From assembly GCF_000424325.1 (NCBI RefSeq), contig NZ_AUJR01000006.1, positions 1 to 64,000 of the forward strand: a stretch of 64,000 nt of DNA, given 5' to 3'. The position numbers were made by a program, and so were the translations under genes. The DNA is from [Clostridium] clostridioforme AGR2157 (GTDB lineage: Bacteria; Bacillota; Clostridia; Lachnospirales; Lachnospiraceae). This document shows positions 16,382-25,373 of the stretch, one piece after another (the first letter of the stretch is position 1; each line of letters opens with the position of its first letter). The notes beneath the pieces were generated by a model. It worked only from the letters and a program-made list of their open reading frames with translations, made no database searches and had not been told where the DNA came from.

Positions 16382-17428
16382 ATGAAAAAAAGACATGTAT
16401 TAGCGGCAATAATGACAGCGGCAATGGCAGTCAGCGCTTTATCCGGCTGTGCGGCGGCAAACAGCGCCCCCACAACTGCAGCGGCGAAGGAAGCAGCAGC
16501 TCCGGCAGAATCCAAAGCAGATGCGGCTCCGGCGGCAGAGGCTGGTTCCGGCACATGGCCCAACGGCGCTGTCCAGCTTTTGGTTCCGTCCAAGGCTGGC
16601 GGTGTAACGGATATTTATACCAGAAATATCCAAAATTATCTTCAGTCCGCCACCAATGGCAATTTCGCTACTGTAAACTATGATAATGAGACCGTAGGCT
16701 ACGAGAATCTGCGTTCTGCAAAGGCGGACGGTAGCACCCTGCTGTTCCAGCACAGTACCATGATCTGCAAATACCTGACGGGAGCCATTGATTACAATCC
16801 CCAGGATAGCTTCCGGGTGGTAGGCGTTGCGGCTAACATGGGAAGTCAGGCAATAATCTGCGGGCCGGATGCTCCCTACAATACCTGGGCGGAATTTATT
16901 GAGTACGCGAAAGCAAATCCGGGACAGGTTACCACCGCAATTTCCACAAACGGTACCACCCATTTTATTTTCGGTCAGGTTCAGCAGAACTGCGCAGTTG
17001 AGTTAAATATGGTAGAATGTTCTTCCGAAGCAGATAAGCTGACGAACGTGGCGGGCGGCATTATTGATGTGGCAAACTGCTCTCTGGGCAATGCGAAGGA
17101 GTACGAGACGGCGGGCAAACTGAAAGTTCTGGGTGTCCTTGGCTCCGGCCAGCCGGAAGCGAATTATCCGGAATGGGAGCCGATTACGGATGTAATCTGG
17201 GAGTCCTATATTTACACCTTTGCACCGGCTGAGATGGATGATGCCACAGCGGAGGCTGTCAATGCAGCGCTGAAGGGGATCCCGGAAGATGCTGCCTACT
17301 GTGAGGCTGTGGAGAAGATTGGCGGAACAGCCATGTACCTGACCGTGGAAGAGGCCCAAAAGCATTTCGATGATACCATGGCATCCTTAAGTGAGGTGGC
17401 TGCGGGTCTTGGCATCAATATCCGATGA
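16382..17428 (+). CDS. tctC: tripartite tricarboxylate transporter binding lipoprotein (TctC/Bug)
   Basis: The 348-residue lipoprotein has signal MKKRHVLAAIMTAAMAVSAL and lipobox SGCA (Cys23 region), then an Ala-rich linker to about 56. The Bug fold begins at WPNGAVQLLVPSKAGGVTDIYTR, the conserved first strand and ligand loop, with TTAISTNGTTHFIFGQVQ in the middle. It would bind a carboxylate outside the cell for the TctAB permease. GAGGGAG is the ribosome site. A hairpin after the gene probably keeps it more abundant than the membrane subunits. Confidence 0.88.
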   Translation: MKKRHVLAAIMTAAMAVSALSGCAAANSAPTTAAAKEAAAPAESKADAAPAAEAGSGTWPNGAVQLLVPSKAGGVTDIYTRNIQNYLQSATNGNFATVNYDNETVGYENLRSAKADGSTLLFQHSTMICKYLTGAIDYNPQDSFRVVGVAANMGSQAIICGPDAPYNTWAEFIEYAKANPGQVTTAISTNGTTHFIFGQVQQNCAVELNMVECSSEADKLTNVAGGIIDVANCSLGNAKEYETAGKLKVLGVLGSGQPEANYPEWEPITDVIWESYIYTFAPAEMDDATAEAVNAALKGIPEDAAYCEAVEKIGGTAMYLTVEEAQKHFDDTMASLSEVAAGLGINIR

Positions 17429-17464
17429 GCAACCAAACAAGGGATTTCCCCTTGCGCATAATAG

Positions 17465-17499
17465 AAGGCGGCGGCCTGGGCTTGCCCCTGCCGCCCTTT
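17465..17499 (+). terminator. attenuating hairpin between tctC and tctB
   Basis: AAGGCGGCGG pairs with CTGCCGCCCTT (one bulge) and a short T-tract follows. It is placed where binding-protein genes often have partial terminators. Confidence 0.55.
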
Positions 17500-17573
17500 G
17501 TTCGTCTTTTCGGGCAATTAAGATGTCTCTTGCGGAAGTATTACAAGCATAAAATATCATGGAGGATGAGCTT

Positions 17574-18041
17574 ATGAAGAACAAGGACCGGATCGGCGGT
17601 ATTATCTTTGCTATTTTTGGGGCGCTGGTAACCAGCATGGCTTCAGGCATTCGTATGCCTGCAAATTTGAGCGAGCCGGGGCCAAGATTGTTTCCCTGCA
17701 TCGCGGGCGTGGGCATGCTGATTTGCGGACTGGGGATGGCGGTTACCGCAAAGAGCAGCGGCGATGAGGCGCCTTTTTTGGAAAAGGCAGGCTGGAAGCG
17801 GCTTGGGATTGTGGCGCTTACCTTGGTTTTGTATTATTTTGGTCTGGAATATATCGGTTTTTTGATTATGACTCCCATTTTCGCCTTTGCCGTAATTATG
17901 ATTCTTTCCAGCGGGAAGAAAATTAACAGGATTCTGGCGGTGATTGTGGCAGTCCTGACCACCGTTATCCTGTATCTGCTGTTCCAGAAGGTATTCGTGA
18001 TCCTGCTTCCGGCGGGAAAGCTGATTTCATTCACATTGTAA
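17574..18041 (+). CDS. tctB: tripartite tricarboxylate transporter small subunit (TctB)
   Basis: The 155-residue protein has four membrane helices (about 8-28, 43-60, 75-110, 125-150) and the family glycine/proline pattern MASGIRMPANLSEPGPRLFPCIAGVGMLICGLGMAV. It partners TctA in the membrane. The start at 17574 is set by GGAGG 8 bases upstream; the earlier in-frame ATG would place the ribosome site inside the gene. tctA follows after 12 bases. Confidence 0.85.
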   Translation: MKNKDRIGGIIFAIFGALVTSMASGIRMPANLSEPGPRLFPCIAGVGMLICGLGMAVTAKSSGDEAPFLEKAGWKRLGIVALTLVLYYFGLEYIGFLIMTPIFAFAVIMILSSGKKINRILAVIVAVLTTVILYLLFQKVFVILLPAGKLISFTL

Positions 18042-18053
18042 AGGAGGATTTCC

Positions 18054-19535
18054 ATGTTTTTTACACAGATGATAGCATTGTTTAATCCCCTGATGATTTT
18101 GATTATGCTGGTCTGCACCATTGTGGGCATTGTATTCGGGGCAATTCCGGGGCTGTCGGGCGGGCTGGCGGTATCCCTGCTTCTGCCGCTGACCTTCGGC
18201 ATGGACGATCTGCTGTCCTTTGCCATGATGATTGCGGTGTGGGTAGGAGGGATTTCCGGCGGCTTTATTTCCGCAACACTGGTGGGCATCCCAGGCGCTC
18301 CGGCTTCCATCGCTACTTGTTTTGACGCATATCCCATGAGCCAGCGGGGCGAAACGGTGCGTGCCTTGGGTATCGGTATCCTGGCATCCTTTGCAGGTAC
18401 GTTTTTGTCCTGTATCGTGGCCACATTCTTAAGCCCGTTTATTGCGGATTTCGCCATGAAGCTGGGGCCGTGGGAATATTTCTCCCTGTGCTTCTGCGCA
18501 ATCACGCTGGTTGCCGCCTTGTCAAAGGGTTCTATTTTCAAAGGGCTGTTCGCAGCTTTTCTGGGTCTGTTTTTGTGCTGCGTGGGTGTAGCGCCTCTGG
18601 ACGGCGCGTATCGCTTTACCTTTGGAAATATTTATCTGGGCGGCGGTTTGGATATGGTGGCTTTGATGCTGGGCGTTTACGCTATCAAGCAGGTTGCCTG
18701 CGATTATGCGAAGGGTCAGCAGGAGCTGCCGGATGTGAATGTGGGCAAAATTTCCGGCTTTGGCGTCAAAATCACGGATATTACACAAAATATCGGTATT
18801 ATCCTGAAATCCTTTTTTATCGGCCTGTGGATCGGTTTCCTGCCAGGGATGGGCAGCGGGCTTTCGAATATGGTGGCCTATGCGCAGGCCCAGTCTGGCA
18901 GCAAGCATCCGGAAACCTTCGGGAAGGGCGAGCCGGGCGGCATCTGGGCATCGGAGTGTTCAAATAACGCCTCTGTGGGGGGCGCATTGATTCCGATGAT
19001 TGCTCTGGGCATTCCAGGAGACGCGGTTACGGCGCTGCTGCTGTCGGGCCTGATGATTCATGGCCTGCAGCCTGGCCCTCTGCTGATTTCTTCCAATCCG
19101 CAGATCGTGTATCTGATTTTTGCGGCTGTTATGGTGTCTGCGGTTTTTGTTTTGGTGGAGCAGTTTTTCGGCATGAGGTGGTTCCCCATGCTGCTGAAGC
19201 TTCCGTATCATTATCTTTATGGCGTGATTCTGGTGATGTGCTTTATCGGCGCGTTTACCAGCACCAATACTACCTTTAACGTGCTCTGTGTGCTGGCCTT
19301 TGCGGCTCTGGGGGTGATGCTGGATGTGTTCAAGATTCCTGCCAGCCCGCTGATTCTGTCCTTTATTCTGGGCGGCAAGCTGGAAGAATATTTCCGCAAG
19401 GGAGTCAGCTATTCCAAGGGTGATTACAGCAGCTTTATCACCCGTCCGGTATCCCTGCTCTTTTTGCTGGTGGCCGTGTTCTGCGTGGTCAGCCCGTACA
19501 TAAAGCCGCTGCTGCAGAAAAAGAAAACAGCATAA
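18054..19535 (+). CDS. tctA: tripartite tricarboxylate transporter large subunit (TctA)
   Basis: The 493-residue protein has about twelve membrane helices with the TctA hallmarks GAIPGLSGGLAVSLLLPLTF, VGIPGAPASIATCFDAYPM, GFLPGMGSGLSN and ALGIPGDAVTALLLSGLMIHGLQPGP. These paired GIPG/PGLG segments form the two symmetrical transport motifs. It imports a di- or tricarboxylate using an ion gradient, fed by TctC. AAAGGAGG precedes the start closely. The substrate is unknown; the esterase and DUF3237 protein that follow suggest an aromatic or esterified acid rather than citrate (inference). Confidence 0.93.
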   Translation: MFFTQMIALFNPLMILIMLVCTIVGIVFGAIPGLSGGLAVSLLLPLTFGMDDLLSFAMMIAVWVGGISGGFISATLVGIPGAPASIATCFDAYPMSQRGETVRALGIGILASFAGTFLSCIVATFLSPFIADFAMKLGPWEYFSLCFCAITLVAALSKGSIFKGLFAAFLGLFLCCVGVAPLDGAYRFTFGNIYLGGGLDMVALMLGVYAIKQVACDYAKGQQELPDVNVGKISGFGVKITDITQNIGIILKSFFIGLWIGFLPGMGSGLSNMVAYAQAQSGSKHPETFGKGEPGGIWASECSNNASVGGALIPMIALGIPGDAVTALLLSGLMIHGLQPGPLLISSNPQIVYLIFAAVMVSAVFVLVEQFFGMRWFPMLLKLPYHYLYGVILVMCFIGAFTSTNTTFNVLCVLAFAALGVMLDVFKIPASPLILSFILGGKLEEYFRKGVSYSKGDYSSFITRPVSLLFLLVAVFCVVSPYIKPLLQKKKTA

Positions 19536-19575
19536 GTTCTGTATATACAGGATAAGGGAAGGGAGGATTTCTGGT

Positions 19576-20049
19576 ATGGAAGAAAAAATGGAATTGACCG
19601 AGCTGAAAGCGGAGAAGGTGATGACCATCCGCGCCAATTGTCCGGACGATATGAGGATTCCGGTGGGGAAAAATGATTTCGGCCTTCTGCGGGCGATCTA
19701 TATTACCGGTGGCGAGTTCCACGGCGCACGCATTAACGGGACAGTATTTCCTATGGGCGGCGCAGACTGGAATACGGGATTCGGCGGTGATGACCCAGAG
19801 CATTTTACCAGCGTGGACGTTTACGCGAGGTATCTGCTCCAGACAGATGATGGTGTGTTTATCGAGATACAGAATTCCGGGAAGCGTGATAAACGGGGCG
19901 GGCAGCCTTATATTGTAACAACGCCCAGGTTTTTTACCCCGGCGGGCAGGTATGAGTGGCTGAATTACGGTGCGTACGTGGGCGCTCTGTCTGGGAGCGT
20001 GAAGGATGGAGTTGGCGGCGTGGATATCGTCATTTACCGAATGCTGTGA
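19576..20049 (+). CDS. DUF3237 family protein
   Basis: The 157-residue soluble protein matches DUF3237: a small beta-barrel-type domain with DFGLLRAIYITGGEFHGARINGTVFPMGGADW and a late EWLNYGAYVGAL segment. No catalytic function has been established for this family to my knowledge; members often neighbour aromatic or hydroxy-acid catabolic genes. It follows tctA by 40 bases with GGGAGG as ribosome site and so is in the Tct operon. It could handle the imported acid or its ester. Confidence 0.75.
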   Translation: MEEKMELTELKAEKVMTIRANCPDDMRIPVGKNDFGLLRAIYITGGEFHGARINGTVFPMGGADWNTGFGGDDPEHFTSVDVYARYLLQTDDGVFIEIQNSGKRDKRGGQPYIVTTPRFFTPAGRYEWLNYGAYVGALSGSVKDGVGGVDIVIYRML

Positions 20050-20180
20050 TTTGCCTGGATTAGGTGCTTGCCAACAGAATCTTACGCAAAATGCACAAGT
20101 GATTGATGGACAGTTCATTAGGAACAAGAGAAAGTGGAAAGCCGGTTTGCAAAAGCAGGCAGGCGAAGGAGGAGAAGCGA

Positions 20181-21083
20181 ATGGCATTAAGTAAAGAAAG
20201 AAAAGAGCAGCTGGCAGAGCATTTGCGAGGAACCAGCGTTGCAAAGGAAAATATCACCCCGGAGTACCGAAAGAATCTGGAACTAGCGGACAAAGAGACT
20301 GTGATAATTCCGGTGGGGGAAAATGATGAGGTCACCTGCTATATTTTTACGGCGAAGAACCGGACGGCCAACTGCCCGGTACATATCAATGTCCATGGCG
20401 GGGGCTTCGTCCGTCCCCATGTGGAGCGTGATGAGATATATTCTGCCAAGGTGGCGGACGCGATCCGGGGGATTGTGGTGGATGTGGATTACAAACTGGC
20501 ACCGGAATATCCGTTTCCCACGGCTTTTGACGAGACGTATGAGGTATGCCGCTGGACATTTTCCAAGCTGGGCGAATGGGATGCGGATGAAAAACGGGTT
20601 TCCATGGGAGGACACAGCGCGGGCGCGAACCTGACTGCGGCAGCGGTTCTGAAAGCGAAGCAGACTGGGGATTTCGCTCTGTGCCTGCAGGTGCTGGATT
20701 ACGGCGCTTTTGATATGGCTACGGATCCCGCAGACAAAAAGGAAGCGAAAACGAACATGATCCCGGTGGAGCGCGGACGAATGTTCACCGAGGCATACAC
20801 CGATGGGGAGCTTGAGAAAGCGAAGAATCCGTACTGCAGTCCCCTCCTGGCAGATGATGAGATGCTGAAAGGCCTCCCGGAGACTTTAGTGGTGGCGGCG
20901 GGTTATGATAATTTCCGCTTTGAGGATTTCGATTATGCAGTGCGCGTGGCGGCCATGGGAAATAAAGTAACACTTAAATGCTTCACCCAATCCAATCACG
21001 GTTTTATCATACACTGCACGGAAGAGTGGGAGGCGGGCCAGGAATTGGTGATTTCGGTGATTCAGCAGGCAAGGCTGAATTAA
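20181..21083 (+). CDS. alpha/beta-hydrolase esterase (HSL/acetyl esterase type)
   Basis: The 300-residue protein has the hormone-sensitive-lipase signature: oxyanion motif HGGGFVRP at about 71-78, DVDYKLAPEYPFPTAFDE, nucleophile Ser in GGHSAGANL, a late Asp (GYDNFRFEDFD) and His (SNHGFIIH). It would cleave short acyl or carboxyl esters in the cytoplasm. The start at 20181 follows GGAGGAG by 6 bases; upstream in-frame codons lack a site. Being last in the tct-DUF3237 unit, it probably processes the imported compound. Confidence 0.88.
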   Translation: MALSKERKEQLAEHLRGTSVAKENITPEYRKNLELADKETVIIPVGENDEVTCYIFTAKNRTANCPVHINVHGGGFVRPHVERDEIYSAKVADAIRGIVVDVDYKLAPEYPFPTAFDETYEVCRWTFSKLGEWDADEKRVSMGGHSAGANLTAAAVLKAKQTGDFALCLQVLDYGAFDMATDPADKKEAKTNMIPVERGRMFTEAYTDGELEKAKNPYCSPLLADDEMLKGLPETLVVAAGYDNFRFEDFDYAVRVAAMGNKVTLKCFTQSNHGFIIHCTEEWEAGQELVISVIQQARLN

Positions 21084-21101
21084 AGAAGGCGAAATAAGAG
21101 C

Positions 21102-21143
21102 AAGCCCTGAACCCAGCATAAACACTGGTACTATGGGGCTTTT
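21102..21143 (+). terminator. terminator of the tct operon
   Basis: AAGCCC pairs with GGGCTT, enclosing an inner CCAG/CTGG pairing, followed by TTTA. The T-tract is short. Confidence 0.6.
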
Positions 21144-21272
21144 ATCATCATTTTGCGGAAAACGGGATTTTATGGAAAAAAGAAACCTTTTTTATTTTAT
21201 CGTATAAAAGTGGTGCAATTCTGCCATACTAAGGCTGTAACTAAATAAGAATGTTTTTAGGAGGTATTGAAG

Positions 21273-21506
21273 ATGTCTAATAGGAATAACTTCAACAACG
21301 ACATGGAAAACAACTCAAGAAACTACAGCCAGCAGAATAACAGCCAGAACAACTCTCAGAACAGCTCCAGGAACAGTTCTCAGAACAATTCCCAGAACAA
21401 TTCCCAGAACAATTCTCAGAACAGCTCCAGAAACAGTTCTCAGAACAGCTCTCAGAACAGCTCTCAGAACAGCAGCCGCAACAGCAGCCAGAACAACAAC
21501 TTCTAA
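21273..21506 (+). CDS. Asn/Ser/Gln-rich low-complexity repeat protein
   Basis: The 77-residue protein is made almost only of Asn, Ser, Gln and Arg. It starts SNRNNFNNDMENNSRNYSQQ, and from residue 22 on it repeats units of NSQN, NSSR and NSSQ to the end. There is no signal peptide, hydrophobic segment or Cys. The start at 21273 is preceded by GGAGG at 8 bases and a good terminator follows, so it is a real single-gene transcript rather than a chance reading. I do not recognise a function. Asn/Gln-rich repeats of this kind occur in aggregating, matrix or spore-associated proteins, but nothing here decides between these. Confidence 0.7.
   Translation: MSNRNNFNNDMENNSRNYSQQNNSQNNSQNSSRNSSQNNSQNNSQNNSQNSSRNSSQNSSQNSSQNSSRNSSQNNNF
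21340..21495 (+). repeat. short tandem repeats inside the Asn/Ser-rich gene
   Basis: CAGAACAATTCC, CAGAACAGCTCC and AGGAACAGTTCT variants repeat in multiples of 12-15 bases. Such arrays change copy number easily while keeping frame, since units are multiples of three. Confidence 0.75.
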
Positions 21507-21551
21507 TATTATCGAAAAGGCTGTAGCGCACTGAGTACAGTTGATGGAAGG

Positions 21552-21584
21552 AGCCTGCTTCGCATGACGCGGAGTGGGCTTTTT
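21552..21584 (+). terminator. terminator after the Asn/Ser-rich gene
   Basis: AGCCTGCTTCGC pairs over 12 bp (some G-T) with GCGGAGTGGGCT around ATGAC, followed by TTTT. Confidence 0.85.
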
Positions 21585-21687
21585 CTTGTCCTCACCCTGT
21601 TGAAATGCCTGCATATATTGGTAGTAGGACACATATGACAGACTTTGGCCAGGACAGAACGTGACAGAAAGGGAAGGTGAGTGGGAA

Positions 21688-22020
21688 ATGACGACATTTC
21701 CAATGATATCATACAGACAGTTTGACCAATGGATGGAACAGGGAAAGATTGCGCAGCTGGTGGACCTGAGGGAACCCTGGATGTTTGAACAGGACAGGAT
21801 ATGGGGGAGCGTGAACATTCCCTATGATGAGCTTGAGGACCTGATGGGGGAAATCCGCAAGGACGGGACCATTGTATTTTACTGTGACAGAGGGGCCAAA
21901 AGCATGGTGGTCTGCCGGGACCTGTGGAGGATGGGTTATCATGCCGTGGACCTGGCGGGCGGAATGTTGAATTACAGGGGGAAATACATTGACAGGAGGC
22001 CGCTTTCGGCTTTAGAATAG
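21688..22020 (+). CDS. single-domain rhodanese-like protein
   Basis: The 110-residue protein has a rhodanese fold: ISYRQFDQWM, LVDLREPWMFEQDRIWGSVNIPYDEL (the CH2A region), the active-site loop FYCDRGAKSM with the catalytic Cys, and DLAGGMLNYRG. It likely carries sulfane sulfur as a persulfide. I chose the ATG at 21688, preceded by AAGGTGA; an in-frame GTG at 21661 with AGGA before it is possible. It is followed by a phosphodiesterase gene after 35 bases. Confidence 0.85.
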   Translation: MTTFPMISYRQFDQWMEQGKIAQLVDLREPWMFEQDRIWGSVNIPYDELEDLMGEIRKDGTIVFYCDRGAKSMVVCRDLWRMGYHAVDLAGGMLNYRGKYIDRRPLSALE

Positions 22021-22055
22021 AAACGTGATTATTCTATTTTAGAGGAGACAGACCC

Positions 22056-22613
22056 ATGAAGATAATGTTTGCATCTGATATACACGGTTCTGCATATTAT
22101 TGCAGGAGGATGCTGGATATATACAGTGAATCGGGAGCCGGACGGCTTGTGATTCTGGGAGACATTCTGTATCACGGTCCCCGCAATGACCTTCCAAGGG
22201 AATATGCCCCCAAGGAAGTGATTGCCATGCTGAATCCCCTTAAGAACCAGATATATGCAATCAGGGGAAACTGCGACACCGAAGTGGACCAGATGGTCCT
22301 GGAGTTTCCCATACTGGCTGACTATAGTCTGTTGGTATTGGAGGAGAAGGCTTTTTATGCCACTCACGGGCATGTATACAACCAGGACCACCTTCCGCCA
22401 ATGCAGGACGGAGACATCCTGGTCCACGGTCATACCCATATACTGAAGGCCGAGACCATTGAGGCGGAAGGGGGCAGGCACATTACCGTGTTAAACCCAG
22501 GTTCTGTGTCCATCCCAAAGGGAGGCAATCCCAATACCTATGCCATGCTGGAGGATGGGGTGTTCTCCATACGGACCCTGGAGGGTGAAGTGGTCAAGGA
22601 ACTGAAGCTGTAA
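22056..22613 (+). CDS. YfcE-type metallophosphoesterase
   Basis: The 185-residue phosphodiesterase has calcineurin-fold motifs in order: MFASDIHGS (DxH), LGDILYHGPRND (GDxxxxG), AIRGNCDTEVD (GNCD), TYATHGH-like YATHGHVYN and HGHTHILKAE (GHTH). YfcE-type enzymes hydrolyse simple phosphodiesters with manganese; the cell's own substrate is unclear. GAGGAGAC is the ribosome site. It is followed closely by the THUMP methyltransferase gene, suggesting co-transcription. Confidence 0.9.
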   Translation: MKIMFASDIHGSAYYCRRMLDIYSESGAGRLVILGDILYHGPRNDLPREYAPKEVIAMLNPLKNQIYAIRGNCDTEVDQMVLEFPILADYSLLVLEEKAFYATHGHVYNQDHLPPMQDGDILVHGHTHILKAETIEAEGGRHITVLNPGSVSIPKGGNPNTYAMLEDGVFSIRTLEGEVVKELKL

Positions 22614-22643
22614 AAAAGAGAGGCTGATTGAGAGGAAAATTGA

Positions 22644-23807
22644 TTGAAAACATTCGAATTAATTGCCCCCTGCCATTTTGGGCTGGAGGCAGTACTTAAA
22701 AAAGAAATATTGGACCTGGGATATGAGATATCCCTGGTGGAGGACGGCCGAGTCACGTTTATAGGAGATGGCGAGGCCATTTGCCGCTCCAATGTGTTCC
22801 TCCGCACGGCAGAGAGGGTTCTTCTCAAGGCGGGAAGCTTTAAGGCGGAGACCTTTGAGGAGCTGTTCCAGGGCACCAGGAATATACCGTGGGAGGATTT
22901 CATACCGGAAGACGGGAAGTTCTGGGTGGCAAAGGCTTCTTCCATCAAGAGCAAGCTGTTCAGCCCGTCGGATATCCAGTCTATTATGAAGAAGGCCATG
23001 GTGGAGCGGCTGAAAAACCGTTATGGAGTCACCTGGTTCCCTGAAAATGGAGCCAGCTATCCGCTGAGGGTATTCCTCTATAAAGATATGGTGACGGTTG
23101 GCATTGACACCAGCGGGGAGTCCCTGCATAAACGCGGGTACAGGACACTGACCAGCAAAGCGCCTATCACAGAGACTCTGGCGGCCGCCCTGATTCTCCT
23201 GACGCCCTGGAACCGGGACAGAATTCTGGTGGACCCCTTCTGCGGAAGCGGTACATTTCCCATTGAGGCAGCCATGATGGCCGCCAAGATGGCGCCGGGT
23301 ATGAACCGTTCCTTCCTGGCAGAGGGGTGGAGGAACGTGATCAAGCGCAAATGCTGGTATGAAGCCATGGATGAGGCGGGTGACCTGGTGGAAGAGGATG
23401 TAGAGGTTGATATCCAGGGGTATGACGTGGACGGTGATATTGTGAAAGCAGCCAGGTCCAATGCCCAGTCAGCCGGAGTGGACCATATGATTCACTTTCA
23501 GCAGCGCCCGGTCAGTGCCCTGAGCCATCCCAAGAAATACGGCTTTATCATATCCAATCCCCCTTACGGTGAGAGAATCGAGGGAAAGGAGAACCTTCCC
23601 GCGTTATACCGGGAGATAGGGGAGCGCTTTGAGGCGCTGGATTCCTGGTCCATGTACCTCATTACTTCCTATGAAGATGCACAGAAGTACATTGGGCGGA
23701 AGGCGGACAAAAACAGGAAGATATACAACGGCATGCTGAAAACCTATTTCTATCAGTTCATGGGGCCAAAGCCGCCCAGGCGCAGCCGGGAGAACGGTTC
23801 AAATTGA
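22644..23807 (+). CDS. THUMP-domain 23S rRNA guanine-N2 methyltransferase (RlmL N-half type)
   Basis: The 387-residue class I RNA methyltransferase has an N-terminal ferredoxin-like/THUMP part (KTFELIAPCHFGLEAVLKKE to about 155) and a Rossmann domain with VDPFCGSGTFPIEAA (SAM loop) and the catalytic SNPPYGERI. It resembles Bacillus YpsC/RlmL-type enzymes that make N2-methylguanine in 23S rRNA. The start is a TTG at 22644 preceded by GAGGAAAA; this gives the family's usual N-terminus MKTFELIAPCHFG. Confidence 0.9.
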   Translation: MKTFELIAPCHFGLEAVLKKEILDLGYEISLVEDGRVTFIGDGEAICRSNVFLRTAERVLLKAGSFKAETFEELFQGTRNIPWEDFIPEDGKFWVAKASSIKSKLFSPSDIQSIMKKAMVERLKNRYGVTWFPENGASYPLRVFLYKDMVTVGIDTSGESLHKRGYRTLTSKAPITETLAAALILLTPWNRDRILVDPFCGSGTFPIEAAMMAAKMAPGMNRSFLAEGWRNVIKRKCWYEAMDEAGDLVEEDVEVDIQGYDVDGDIVKAARSNAQSAGVDHMIHFQQRPVSALSHPKKYGFIISNPPYGERIEGKENLPALYREIGERFEALDSWSMYLITSYEDAQKYIGRKADKNRKIYNGMLKTYFYQFMGPKPPRRSRENGSN

Positions 23808-23817
23808 GAGGACGGCC

Positions 23818-25332
23818 ATGGTTGTTGTATCAGATATAATTAGATATGCAATAAGGAAAAAAGCAGCGGTCCTGTTTCTGGTTGTCACGTTGTCTTTGGG
23901 GACGGCCGGATGCGGCCCGACGCAGAATCCTTCTGAGACACAAAACCCAGGGGGGACACAGAATACAAACGGAAGCCAGAATCCTGCCGGCAGCCAGAAC
24001 CTTGGAGGAACCCAGAACCCTTCCGAAACAGAAAATCCCGCGGCAGCAGGAGGCCTGGGTACATCAGGGCACGTAAAGAATGCCGCGGAAAACGGCGTAG
24101 CCGGCGTGTACCAGTGGAACAGGCGGGATATGGCCAATGTAAAGCTTCCTTCTGCCTTTGACTACCGAAAGACGGGCAGGGCGCCCCAGATTGGAAACCA
24201 GGGATCCCTGGGAACCTGCTGGGCCTTTGCGTCCCTGACGGCCCTGGAATCCTCTCTGCTTCCGGGAAAGCCCATGACCTTTGCGGTGGACCATATGTCC
24301 ATGCACAACAGTTTTCTCCTGGGACAGGACGAGGGCGGAGAGTATACCATGTCCATGGCCTATCTTCTGGCATGGCAGGGACCGGTGCTGGAAGCCCAGG
24401 ACCCATACGGGGACGGAGTTTCGCCGGACGGCCTTACGCCCAGCGTACATGTACAGGAGATTCAGGTCCTTCCCTCCAAGGATTACGGGGCCATTAAACG
24501 GGCCGTGTACCTGAAAGGGGGGGTACAGAGCTCCCTGTATACATCCATGAGGGATTACCAGAGCCAGTCCGTGTACTATAACAGAGAAACCAACTCCTAT
24601 TGTTACATCGGAAACGAAAAGCCTAACCATGATTCTGTCATCGTGGGATGGGATGATAATTACTCCAGGGAGAATTTTAATCTGGACCTGCCAGGGGACG
24701 GCGCATTTATCTGTACCAACAGCTGGGGAGAGGATTTCGGTGACCAGGGATATTTTTATGTATCCTATTATGACAGTAATATCGGTGTCCATAATATTGT
24801 ATACACAGGTGTGGAGCCGGTGGACAATTACGACTACATTCACCAGAGCGATCTGTGCGGATGGGTGGGGCAGATTGGCTACGGGCAGGAGGAGGCCTGG
24901 TTTGCCAATGCCTACAGGGCAGATAAGGGAGAGAATCTGGCAGCCGCGGGTTTCTATGCAACGGACAAGAATACGGAGTACGAGCTGTATTTGGCCCGGA
25001 ACCTGCCGGACGCAGGAGCCGGGGAAATGGAGCGTGCCCTGGATAAGCGGATTTTCCTGGCAAAGGGCAGACTGGACAATGCCGGTTATTACACGATTGT
25101 GCTGGATAAAAAAATCCCCTTGGAGGACAACGAAAAATTTGCTATAATAGTTAAAATAATAACGCCCGGCACCGTACATCCGGTGGCCATTGAATACGAC
25201 GCAGGGGACGGCATTGCCCAGGTGGACTTAACAGACGGCGAAGGGTATCTGAGCCATGACGGAAAGGTGTGGGAACATGTGGAGGAAACACAATCCTGCA
25301 ATCTGTGCCTGAAGGCATATACAAAGAAATAA
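23818..25332 (+). CDS. C1A papain-like peptidase lipoprotein with lectin-like domain
   Basis: This is a 504-residue surface lipoprotein. It has a lipobox at GTAGC (Cys32), a linker of TQNP/SQNP heptad-like repeats (35-74), and a papain-fold domain (about 110-335) with GNQGSLGTCWAFAS (Cys134), NHDSVIVGWDD (His271) and TNSWG (Asn301). The C-terminal 345-500 resembles the lectin-like domain found after C1 peptidases in Clostridia. It would cut proteins outside the cell while anchored to the membrane. It stands alone between housekeeping genes, with GAGGA before the ATG. Its target is unknown. Confidence 0.88.
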   Translation: MVVVSDIIRYAIRKKAAVLFLVVTLSLGTAGCGPTQNPSETQNPGGTQNTNGSQNPAGSQNLGGTQNPSETENPAAAGGLGTSGHVKNAAENGVAGVYQWNRRDMANVKLPSAFDYRKTGRAPQIGNQGSLGTCWAFASLTALESSLLPGKPMTFAVDHMSMHNSFLLGQDEGGEYTMSMAYLLAWQGPVLEAQDPYGDGVSPDGLTPSVHVQEIQVLPSKDYGAIKRAVYLKGGVQSSLYTSMRDYQSQSVYYNRETNSYCYIGNEKPNHDSVIVGWDDNYSRENFNLDLPGDGAFICTNSWGEDFGDQGYFYVSYYDSNIGVHNIVYTGVEPVDNYDYIHQSDLCGWVGQIGYGQEEAWFANAYRADKGENLAAAGFYATDKNTEYELYLARNLPDAGAGEMERALDKRIFLAKGRLDNAGYYTIVLDKKIPLEDNEKFAIIVKIITPGTVHPVAIEYDAGDGIAQVDLTDGEGYLSHDGKVWEHVEETQSCNLCLKAYTKK

Positions 25333-25373
25333 CAGAAGATTATAAAAGGAACAGAAGGCAGAGGGCTTTAGAT

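Noticed and set aside
21340-21495. CRISPR array
   Set aside because: The repeats are 12-15 bases with no unique spacers, lie inside a coding frame and have no cas genes nearby.
21292-21531. Cys/Ser-rich reading frame on the minus strand opposite the Asn/Ser-rich gene
   Set aside because: It is the antisense of the tandem repeats, lacks a ribosome site and overlaps the terminator; the plus-strand gene has both RBS and terminator.
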